Assembly (NCBI GenBank): GCA_017618495.1
Contig: JAFZUD010000009.1
Span: 1-10,595, forward strand
DNA from: Bacilli bacterium
GTDB lineage: Bacteria; Bacillota_I; Bacilli_A; RFN20; CAG-826
DNA: 10,595 nt
Reading direction: 5' to 3'
Part shown: piece by piece, positions 1-6,052 of the stretch
Position numbering within the stretch: the first letter of the stretch is position 1
Layout of the letters: every line of letters starts with the position of its first letter
Notes under the pieces: model-generated
What the model was told of the DNA's origin: nothing
What the model saw: only the letters and a program-made list of their open reading frames with translations
Database searches by the model: none
Made by a program: the position numbers and the translations under genes

Positions 1-1
1 G

Positions 2-277
2 CTAGTGAAGAAGCCTCACATCCTTCTTCTTGATGAGCCTCTTTCATCTTTAGATGCCTACTTAAGGAAACAAACCGCCAAAGAGATCAGAAGAATCCAG
101 CAAGAGACCAAGATCACGACCATCTTCGTGACCCATGATCAAAGAGAGGCCATGAGCATTTCCGATGAGGTCGCCATCATGAATAAAGGCGCGCTCATCC
201 AGAAAGGAAAGCCAGAAGAGGTCATGGAAAAGCCGTGCTCTGACTTTGTCAGGGAGTTTCTCCTAGTCGATAATTAA
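2..277 (+). CDS. ABC transporter ATP-binding protein, C-terminal part (5' end outside window)
   Basis: This is the C-terminal part of an ABC-type ATPase, the cytoplasmic subunit that powers an importer. The frame is open from base 2, so the gene begins upstream of the window. Visible in order are the Walker B segment ILLLDEP, the D-loop SSLD, and the H-loop in VTHD, followed by the usual MSISDEVAIMNKG stretch and a G-x-P-EEV-x-x-x-P segment. This order matches the sugar/polyamine/osmoprotectant importer ATPases (MalK/UgpC/PotA/OpuCA-like). The chain stops about 10 residues after the conserved P-x(3)-FVREF region, so it has no C-terminal TOBE or CBS regulatory domain. That makes it a short-form subunit, and the substrate cannot be read from this fragment. 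The stop is TAA at 275-277. No terminator hairpin is evident before the tRNA promoter. Confidence 0.9.
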   Translation, partial: LVKKPHILLLDEPLSSLDAYLRKQTAKEIRRIQQETKITTIFVTHDQREAMSISDEVAIMNKGALIQKGKPEEVMEKPCSDFVREFLLVDN

Positions 278-285
278 TGTTGTTC

Positions 286-314
286 TTGAACGATTTGACC
301 TATTGATATATCAT
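286..314 (+). promoter_or_regulatory. Promoter of tRNA-Lys
   Basis: A -35 box TTGAAC (286-291) and a -10 box TATCAT (309-314) are separated by 17 bases. The expected start site near 321 would leave a 5' leader of only about four bases before the mature tRNA at 325. The close fit to the sigma-A consensus and the placement make this the likely promoter. It is inferred from sequence only. Confidence 0.6.
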
Positions 315-324
315 TATTCGCGCT

Positions 325-400
<76 letters not shown>

Positions 401-412
401 AAACGAAAGAAT

Positions 413-443
413 GCCTGTCTGCGTATGCGACAGGCTTTTTCTT
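413..443 (+). terminator. Intrinsic terminator after tRNA-Lys
   Basis: The stem GCCTGTC (413-419) pairs with GACAGGC (429-435) around a 9-base loop that can form two more internal pairs. A T-rich tract starts at 436. It ends the tRNA transcript. Confidence 0.88.
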
Positions 444-743
444 TGGAAATAGTAGGGGAATTCCCTTAAATATCTCATAAAATCGGTTTAGGCGTACGCG
501 CACGTAGGCCCACGTTGGATTGCTACAGAGTGTAAAATTTTTTCATTTTATTGAATAAACTTTCAGTTTAGTCAATGTTAAAAAATGTCAATTCAAGCAA
601 ATAAATTGTCTAACCATATTGAAAATAGTTCGGAAAGGCTTTAACATAAAGCAGGCATAAGACTGGTTACATATAGACTGAACCTTTTTATACCTGTTTT
701 GCAAACTAGATTGAATTCTAATTATTGAAAGGAGCATTAATCT
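444..743. other. AT-rich intergenic region with short palindromes, no gene
   Basis: About 300 bases without a convincing coding region; the longest in-frame stretch checked by eye is about 19 codons with no ribosome binding site. It holds several symmetric elements. GGGAATTCCC lies at 456-465, extendable to 454-467 with one G-T pair. A 13-base palindrome TTTATTGAATAAA lies at 547-559, immediately overlapping TAAACTTTCAGTTTA at 556-570. A GC-rich patch at about 490-515 contains the palindrome GCGTACGC and stands out from the AT-rich surroundings. These could be regulator sites for the lipoprotein gene downstream, but no known factor is recognised. Confidence 0.5.
619..647 (+). promoter_or_regulatory. 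Possible promoter of the repeat lipoprotein gene
   Basis: TTGAAA (619-624) is followed after 17 bases by TAACAT (642-647), a moderate match to the sigma-A consensus. It would give a leader of roughly 90 bases before the ATG at 744. The -10 box is weak, and the AT-rich surroundings offer other candidates, so this is tentative. Confidence 0.35.
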
Positions 744-2192
744 ATGAAGCATTCAAAATTCTTAGGCGTATTGGCTGCGACCTTATGCTTAGGTTTAGGA
801 ACTTTGGCCTCCTGTGGCGATAACCCAGGCGAGCAGACCGAAACTTCCGAGAAACACAAGCACGAAGCTGCCGAAGGCGCCGAGTGGAAAGCCGACGACA
901 ACAATCACTGGCACGAATGTAAGGCTGGCGATGGCGCTCAAGTCGACAAAGCCAAGCACACCGCTGATGAAACCAAGACCAACATCACCAAAGCGGCTAC
1001 CTGCACCGAAGCTGGCTCTAAAGAAGAGACCTGCAGCGTCTGCGGTAAGAAGTACACCGTGACCATCAAGGCTACTGGCCACACCTATGCAAAAGGCGAT
1101 GATGGCGAAGATGTCGTCACCTGGACCAAAGAAGCCAATTGTACCGAAGCTGGCGAAGGCACCAAAGAGTGCACCGTCTGCCACGAAACCACCCCTGTCA
1201 CCAAAGAAGCTCTTGGCCACACCTATGAGCAAGAGAATGGCGAAGACAAGGTCACCTGGACCAAAGAAGCCACTTGTACCGAAGCTGGCGAAGGCACCAA
1301 AGAGTGCACCCGCTGCCACGAAACCGAAGCTGTCACCAAAGAAGCTCTCGGCCACGACATTCAATTAATCGGCGACGGCACCGATGAACCAGAGGCCGGC
1401 AAAGCCAAAGTCCGTATGTACGGCTGCACCCGTTGCGACGTTACCTACCTCGGCTTCAAAGCTACTGAAGTTACTGCCGAATCCCGCAACCACTTAACCT
1501 TCACTGGTGAAGGCGCTGATGCTGGTGCTGCCTTCTGGGGACGTCCAATTGGCAACGCTATCGCCTTAGACGAGAACGGAACCTCCGTCAACCAGCAGGG
1601 TGACGAATGTGTCTACGATAAGGACGAGACCGGCGACTTCTTCGAGTACGTCTTCGACCTTACCCAAGAACAAGTCAACGAATTAGGCACCTGCAGACTT
1701 TACTGCGACGCCAAACCAGCTAACTACCTCTCCGGCGACTTCTGGGGACGTGATCAGCAGGGCGAAGACTGGACCCGTGGTTTCTACATCGATGATGCCG
1801 ATGAGCATATCGAGAAAGATGCCGAAGGTCAGAACGTCATGATCCAGGACAACACCACTGCCTCCAGAGATGTTCCAAGCACCGCTGGTGTTCCAGAGAC
1901 CAATGCTGACGGCAGCGCCAAGATGGTTACCAAAGGTAAGGCCATCACCGATGCCCGTTACATCCTCTACGTCGATGACGAAGTCAAAGCCTTCGAATCC
2001 ATTGATGATATCCCATGCCCAGTTCAGGGAAGCAGCACCAACCACACCCGTACCGAGTACGTCATGCCATACACCTTCACCTCTCTCAAAGTTGGTCAGA
2101 ACAAGATCAGCTTACGTATGGCCGGTGGTTACAGATCAACCTTCTACAACTTCACCTTCAGATCTGTCGAAGCCGCTGCCCCTCAGGCTTAA
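744..2192 (+). CDS. Lipoprotein with Cys/His tandem repeats and a beta-rich C-terminal domain
   Basis: A 482-residue surface lipoprotein of unknown specific function. A signal peptide ends in the lipobox LASC, with Cys24 the predicted lipidated residue. A His-rich segment (about 38-70, including HWHEC) is followed by tandem units of the form C-TEAG-x(5)-C-x2-C with a closing GH. Unit 1 is residues 81-113. Units 2 and 3 (114-159 and 160-204) are nearly identical. A decayed fourth unit keeps only CTRC at 228-231. Repeats of this type are common in exported proteins of gut Bacillota; their four Cys/His positions suggest a small metal-binding or disulfide fold. Residues about 245-475 look like a beta-sandwich, possibly a carbohydrate-binding domain, and contain the motif FWGR twice (264-267 and 333-336). 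The start is fixed by AAAGGAG at 728-733, about ten bases upstream. Codon choice is very strongly biased (GCC, ACC, AAG, CAC), which suggests high expression. The gene is monocistronic. The glycan-binding role is inference. Confidence 0.88.
   Translation: MKHSKFLGVLAATLCLGLGTLASCGDNPGEQTETSEKHKHEAAEGAEWKADDNNHWHECKAGDGAQVDKAKHTADETKTNITKAATCTEAGSKEETCSVCGKKYTVTIKATGHTYAKGDDGEDVVTWTKEANCTEAGEGTKECTVCHETTPVTKEALGHTYEQENGEDKVTWTKEATCTEAGEGTKECTRCHETEAVTKEALGHDIQLIGDGTDEPEAGKAKVRMYGCTRCDVTYLGFKATEVTAESRNHLTFTGEGADAGAAFWGRPIGNAIALDENGTSVNQQGDECVYDKDETGDFFEYVFDLTQEQVNELGTCRLYCDAKPANYLSGDFWGRDQQGEDWTRGFYIDDADEHIEKDAEGQNVMIQDNTTASRDVPSTAGVPETNADGSAKMVTKGKAITDARYILYVDDEVKAFESIDDIPCPVQGSSTNHTRTEYVMPYTFTSLKVGQNKISLRMAGGYRSTFYNFTFRSVEAAAPQA
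1083..1355 (+). repeat. Tandem in-frame repeat, two units of 138 and 135 bases
   Basis: Two adjacent in-frame copies (1083-1220 and 1221-1355) within the lipoprotein gene code for repeat units 2 and 3. Long stretches are identical at the DNA level, not only at the protein level; the CTEAGEGTKEC segment and the VTKEALGH end are the best conserved. This indicates a recent duplication or gene conversion. The copies differ in length by one codon, in the variable spacer after the GHTY motif. Confidence 0.9.
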
Positions 2193-2235
2193 TTCAAACC
2201 TCGTTAACAATCATTAACTGATTTATAGCGAAATT

Positions 2236-2266
2236 AACGGGCCCCATAAAACGGGCCCGTTTTTTT
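2236..2266 (+). terminator. Strong intrinsic terminator after the lipoprotein gene
   Basis: A 9-bp perfect stem, AACGGGCCC (2236-2244) with GGGCCCGTT (2253-2261), has an 8-base loop and is followed by a T run. It lies 44 bases after the stop codon and separates the lipoprotein transcript from the next operon. Confidence 0.93.
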
Positions 2267-2304
2267 GTGCCTCCATTCTTCTTTCTAGAAAGAACGATAT
2301 TCGA

Positions 2305-2310
2305 TAGAAT
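2305..2310 (+). promoter_or_regulatory. Candidate -10 box placing the transcript start at or next to the ATG
   Basis: TAGAAT at 2305-2310 lies six bases before the ATG at 2317, with TTTCTA 17 bases further upstream (2282-2287) as a weak -35. If used, the mRNA would begin at the start codon, which has no Shine-Dalgarno sequence. The same arrangement occurs before the gene at 7711. Confidence 0.4.
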
Positions 2311-2316
2311 ATTTTT

Positions 2317-2850
2317 ATGGCTGGAGTAGACGAATTCGCAATTAGTGAAATCAACCCTTCTTGCAAAGAGGAAATGAATCAAGACGTCCAGAAACTCGAA
2401 TGGGCGAAGATTCATCTTTTTGGGGCATATTCGAAAGCGGATTACACCAAAGTCGTCCATAGGATCGGTCTTATTCTTCTTGGAGGGACGGGCATCGCCA
2501 TCTTAACGAGCGCAGCCGCCATCTCGATGATGAATAAGATGGATGCTGTGAAGCCCGTCTTTACCGGCGTTTATGAAGGAAAGATTGCCAAAGTTGATGA
2601 TCATCTCCTTCATTACGACTTCGATGTCGAATATAAGACGGACACGACCGTCTATGTCGAACTGAGCCAAAAGAACAAAAAGGTCGTACAAGAGGAATAC
2701 CTTCTCGTTTATGAGGAAGATAAGGAAAACCATTATCAAATTGCAGGGGATTTCACTCTTGGAGATGGACACTATGATTTACGCGTCTATGCGGATTACA
2801 CATATGGGAAAACCCTTATGATCACCTATAGCGGATTTGTGGAGGAATAA
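2317..2850 (+). CDS. Hypothetical single-pass membrane protein, first gene of the MscS operon
   Basis: A 177-residue protein of unrecognised family. Residues 1-47 are polar and contain several acidic and lysine residues. One clear membrane segment spans about 49-70 (Gly/Ala/Ile/Leu-rich). The remaining 105 residues alternate hydrophobic and charged residues as in a beta-sheet domain, with several aromatic pairs (HYDFDVEY, YLLVYEE, YADYTY). There is no lipobox or cleavable signal. The stop lies three bases before the start of the MscS channel gene, and the GGAGG ribosome site of that gene overlaps this gene's last codons, so the two are co-transcribed and probably translationally coupled. A role as an accessory or sensor subunit of the channel is inference. 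The ATG at 2317 has no ribosome site. An in-frame ATG at 2374 is preceded by AAAGAGG but with only two bases of spacing, so the longer, possibly leaderless form is preferred. Confidence 0.75.
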   Translation: MAGVDEFAISEINPSCKEEMNQDVQKLEWAKIHLFGAYSKADYTKVVHRIGLILLGGTGIAILTSAAAISMMNKMDAVKPVFTGVYEGKIAKVDDHLLHYDFDVEYKTDTTVYVELSQKNKKVVQEEYLLVYEEDKENHYQIAGDFTLGDGHYDLRVYADYTYGKTLMITYSGFVEE

Positions 2851-2853
2851 AAA

Positions 2854-3909
2854 ATGGCAGAAACGAAAAAGAAAACAAAGAAGATCGACAAAGAGTATCG
2901 CGATGAGCTTGCGAAGATCTTCTTACGCACCGAGAAAAGCTCACCGAGGAACCTTGTCCCAAGGTGGAGGGATTTAACCGTCCAGAAGAAGATTTCAGTC
3001 ATACTCTCTTGGATTCTCTTCGTTGGCGCGGTCGTGATGATCGTCCTCGTCAACTGCGCTCATAACGCTTGGCCTACTTCCTGGCTCAACTACGTTGATC
3101 AGATCGGTGAGAATGGATATGAACACGCTGGAGAAGCCTGGTTCAAAGTCATCCAGTCCCTCTACATGGTCTTCTTCATCTATGGCATTAGCAAACTCGT
3201 GAGGACAATCCTTTCCCTTATCTTCATGAAAGCGAACAACAAAACGGTTACGATCGTGAGATTCGCCAACAGCACAATCAGATATTTGGCCGCCTTCGTC
3301 GTTCTCTTTGCCGTCTTAGCCGTCCTTGGCGTCGATATGACCACCATCTTGGCTTCGGCTGGCATCCTTGCTCTTGTCATCGGCCTTGGTGCCCAAACCC
3401 TCATCGCTGACATCATCGCCGGCCTCTCAATCGTCTTTGAGGAGCAGTTCGATGTCGGTGACATCATCGTCGTCGATGGCTTTAGGGGAGTCGTCTATGA
3501 GATCGGCCTTGCTACCACCAAGGTCGTCGATTTCTCTGGCAACCTCAAGTCCATCAGAAACAGCGGCATCAACACCGTCATCAATCAATCCCACGACCTT
3601 AGCAACGCCATAGCTTATTGCAGCGTCGATTACACAAGCGACCTCGCCTATGTCAGGAAGGTCGTTGAGGAAGAGCTTCTCAAAGAATTCAAGAACGCCA
3701 TCCCAGCCATCGTCGGTGAGCCTAAGTACTTAGGCGTCAGCGAGCTTGAGGACAGCGGCATCCAGCTCATGTTCCTCGCTAAGACCGCTGAGGAGGATAG
3801 ATTCTCCACCCAAAGAGCGATGAACGAGATCGCCATCACCGTCTTAACCAAAAACGGAATCGAAATCCCATTCCCACAGGTTGTTGTTTCCCAAAGAAAA
3901 ACCAAATAA
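2854..3909 (+). CDS. MscS-family small-conductance mechanosensitive channel
   Basis: A 351-residue membrane channel that opens under membrane tension and releases small solutes during hypo-osmotic shock. After a basic cytoplasmic N-terminus (KKKTKK), hydrophobic segments lie at about 47-68, 97-125 and 143-160. They are followed by the pore helix region 161-195 with a Gly/Ala-rich stretch (ASAGILALVIGLGAQ) and the MscS hallmark that runs into VFEEQFDVGDIIVVDGFRGVV, the start of the cytoplasmic beta domain. Residues about 245-345 match the alpha/beta cytoplasmic cage. The length is somewhat above E. coli MscS (286) because of the N-terminal extension and the extra segment between the first two helices. 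The ATG is set by GGAGG at 2841-2845. It is the second gene of a two-gene operon ending at a bidirectional terminator. Confidence 0.93.
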   Translation: MAETKKKTKKIDKEYRDELAKIFLRTEKSSPRNLVPRWRDLTVQKKISVILSWILFVGAVVMIVLVNCAHNAWPTSWLNYVDQIGENGYEHAGEAWFKVIQSLYMVFFIYGISKLVRTILSLIFMKANNKTVTIVRFANSTIRYLAAFVVLFAVLAVLGVDMTTILASAGILALVIGLGAQTLIADIIAGLSIVFEEQFDVGDIIVVDGFRGVVYEIGLATTKVVDFSGNLKSIRNSGINTVINQSHDLSNAIAYCSVDYTSDLAYVRKVVEEELLKEFKNAIPAIVGEPKYLGVSELEDSGIQLMFLAKTAEEDRFSTQRAMNEIAITVLTKNGIEIPFPQVVVSQRKTK

Positions 3910-3945
3910 GCGGGATTTGCCAAAGATTTTTGGAAAAACATATAA

Positions 3946-3975
3946 AAAAGAGGCCCTTTTTGCGGGGCCTCTTTT
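3946..3975. terminator. Bidirectional terminator between the MscS and EF-G operons
   Basis: An 11-bp stem pairs AAAAGAGGCCC (3946-3956) with GGGCCTCTTTT (3965-3975) around an 8-base loop. It has A-rich and T-rich flanks on the two sides, so it works for both strands. It lies 36 bases after the MscS stop and 17 bases beyond the EF-G stop, closing two convergent operons. Confidence 0.9.
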
Positions 3976-3992
3976 CCAAAGGAGGTTTATCC

Positions 3993-6041
3993 TTACTCTG
4001 TAATCTTGTTCGCGGCGATGACCTGGTCCTTAAGGTATTCAGGAACTTCTTCGTAGTTATAGAACTCACGGTTGAAGTAACCATTCGCCTGGGTCAAGGA
4101 CTTAAGCTGGGTCGCGTAGTCGACGATCTCGGCTTCTGGGACGTAGGCTTCGATGACCTGTGAGCCATCTTCCTCTTCCATACCCTGGATTCTCGCACGT
4201 CTGGTGGAGAGGTCAGAGATGATGTTACCAGTGTACTTAGGATCGCAGTTGACCTTGATCTTCATGATAGGCTCAAGGATGATCGGCTTGCACTTCTCGT
4301 AAGCGGCCTTGAAAGCAAGGATAGCGGCCATACGGAAGGCTTGTTCGTTGGAGTCTACTGGATGGTACTTACCATCGGTAAGGACACCTTTGACACCGAT
4401 GACTGGGAAGCCGGCAAGCGGACCGCTTTGGAGGGCTTCATAGAAACCTTTCTCAACGGCAGGGAAGTAGTTCTTTGGAACCGCGCCGCCGAAGACTTCT
4501 TCAGCGAAGGTGTTCTCTTTGGCTGGTTGGAAGCGCATCGTGACGACGCCATAGAAGCCGCTTCCGCCAGATTGTTTGACGTATCTTCCTTCGGCTTCGC
4601 CTGAGCCTTTGATGGACTCACGGTAGACGACTTTCATCGGACTGGTCTTGAGTTCGACTTTGTAGATGTCTTTGAGCTTCTGGATGACGAAGTCGACGTG
4701 AGAGGAGGAAACGCCGCCAAGAAGGAGCTGTTTGGTCTCGTTGTTACGAACGACTTCGACGCATGGGTCTTCAAGCTGGATCTTCTGAAGGGCTGGTCCA
4801 AGCTTCGCTTCGTTGGCTTTGTTCGTAAGCTCGATGGCTTTGAAGAGAACCGCGGAAGGATATTTGACCGGCTTATAGATGACGATGCTCTTTGGATCGC
4901 AAAGGGTCATGGTCGATTTGGCATCATCGAGTTTGGTGATGGCGCCGATATCGCCAGCGTTGATCTCGTTGACAGGGGTGAGGTCTTTGCCTTTGACGGC
5001 GAAGAGAGAGGAGACTTTCTGGGTCTCGCCATTCATATAGACGTCATCTCCGACTTTGATGGTGCCGGAATTCACTTTGATAAGCGAGATGGCGCCACGG
5101 TAGTCATCGACAAGGGTCTTGAAGATGTAGGCGGACATTGGGGCCTTAAGGTCAGTGGCTCTCTCGATTGGGTTACCTTTCTCATCCTGGGCTTCGATTG
5201 GTTTGAGATCGAATGGGGATGGGAGGTATTCGATGAACATATCAAGCATCGTCTGGATGCCGATATTGAGGGAAGCACTTCCGACTAAGACAGGGGTGAG
5301 CTCGCCTTTGAGGACACACTGACGGAGGGATTCATGAATCTCTTCGGTGCTGAAGGTCTCACCGGCGAAGTATTTCTCAAGCATCTCGTCGTTGGTCTTG
5401 GCGACTTCTTCGACGACGGCGCCATGCAATTCTTCGGCCTTGGCCATCTTGTCTTCGTAGATTTCCGCATCGACGCATTCTTTGCCGTTATAGACGCGGG
5501 CCTTCATATCAACGCAGTTGATGAAGCCGTCGAAGTGGCTCTCTTTTCCTAAAGGATAGCCAAATGGGATGGCGGTATGTCCGAGCTTTTCTCTGATTTC
5601 GGCAAGTCTTTCTTCGAAGTCGACGCCTTCCTTATCCATCTTGTTGAGATAGATGATGGTTGGGATGCCTCTTCTCTTAAGTCTTTGCCAGTGTTTGACG
5701 GTTCCGACCTGGACACCGACTGAAGCGTCGATGACGAGGACGGCGCCTTTGATGATGCGGGTGACGCCGATGATCTCACTCACGAAGTCATCGTTGCCTG
5801 GGAGGTCGATGAAGTTGAACTTATAGTTCTTGTATTCGAGTGGGGCGATCGCGCACTGAAGGGACTGCTGTCTCTTCTGCTCTTCTGGGAGATAGTCGGA
5901 GACGGTGTTCTTCTTTTCGACTTCGCCTTTCTCAGGGATGCCTTTTCCGATATAAAGGAGAGACTCGACGAGAGAGGTCTTGCCGCTTCCTTGGTGGCCA
6001 AGGAAGGCGATATTACGGATATTCTTAACTTCGTATGCCAT
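3993..6041 (-). CDS. fusA: Divergent elongation factor G (EF-G-like translation GTPase)
   Basis: A 682-residue EF-G family GTPase; EF-G moves tRNA-mRNA through the ribosome and helps recycle ribosomes. All five EF-G domains appear present. The P-loop is GHQGSGKT (15-22), unlike AHIDAGKT of the main EF-G. Switch I has RQQS (57-60) where RGIT is expected. Switch II reads DLPGNDDF (79-86) instead of DTPGHVDF, so the catalytic His is Asn83. The G4 motif is NKMD (133-136), and a G5-like GSAS follows. Domain IV keeps the KQSGGSGFYG loop, and the C-terminal domain has the STRRARIQGM signature, so it looks like an EF-G and not a tetracycline-resistance protection protein. AAGGAG (6048-6053) lies seven bases before the ATG and overlaps the TAA of the upstream fic gene. 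The divergent G motifs suggest an EF-G2-type paralogue. Whether a canonical fusA exists elsewhere in the genome cannot be seen, so the symbol denotes the family. Confidence 0.9.
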   Translation of the reverse strand: MAYEVKNIRNIAFLGHQGSGKTSLVESLLYIGKGIPEKGEVEKKNTVSDYLPEEQKRQQSLQCAIAPLEYKNYKFNFIDLPGNDDFVSEIIGVTRIIKGAVLVIDASVGVQVGTVKHWQRLKRRGIPTIIYLNKMDKEGVDFEERLAEIREKLGHTAIPFGYPLGKESHFDGFINCVDMKARVYNGKECVDAEIYEDKMAKAEELHGAVVEEVAKTNDEMLEKYFAGETFSTEEIHESLRQCVLKGELTPVLVGSASLNIGIQTMLDMFIEYLPSPFDLKPIEAQDEKGNPIERATDLKAPMSAYIFKTLVDDYRGAISLIKVNSGTIKVGDDVYMNGETQKVSSLFAVKGKDLTPVNEINAGDIGAITKLDDAKSTMTLCDPKSIVIYKPVKYPSAVLFKAIELTNKANEAKLGPALQKIQLEDPCVEVVRNNETKQLLLGGVSSSHVDFVIQKLKDIYKVELKTSPMKVVYRESIKGSGEAEGRYVKQSGGSGFYGVVTMRFQPAKENTFAEEVFGGAVPKNYFPAVEKGFYEALQSGPLAGFPVIGVKGVLTDGKYHPVDSNEQAFRMAAILAFKAAYEKCKPIILEPIMKIKVNCDPKYTGNIISDLSTRRARIQGMEEEDGSQVIEAYVPEAEIVDYATQLKSLTQANGYFNREFYNYEEVPEYLKDQVIAANKITE

Positions 6042-6052
6042 GGTTTCTCTCC

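Noticed and set aside
1173..1323. Two CxxCH motifs (CTVCH, CTRCH) in the lipoprotein suggested a multiheme c-type cytochrome
   Set aside because: They occur at the same place in a tandem repeat whose first and last copies have CxxCG and CxxCD, and the repeat type is common in non-heme exported proteins of Bacillota. No other cytochrome features are seen.
795..1364. Open frame of 189 codons on the minus strand opposite the lipoprotein repeats
   Set aside because: Its repetitiveness mirrors the tandem repeat of the plus-strand gene, and its Phe/Gly/Ala-rich translation is a codon-bias shadow.
4698..5288. Open frame of 196 codons on the plus strand within the EF-G gene
   Set aside because: It is antisense to conserved EF-G coding sequence and its composition is what the complement of biased codons gives.
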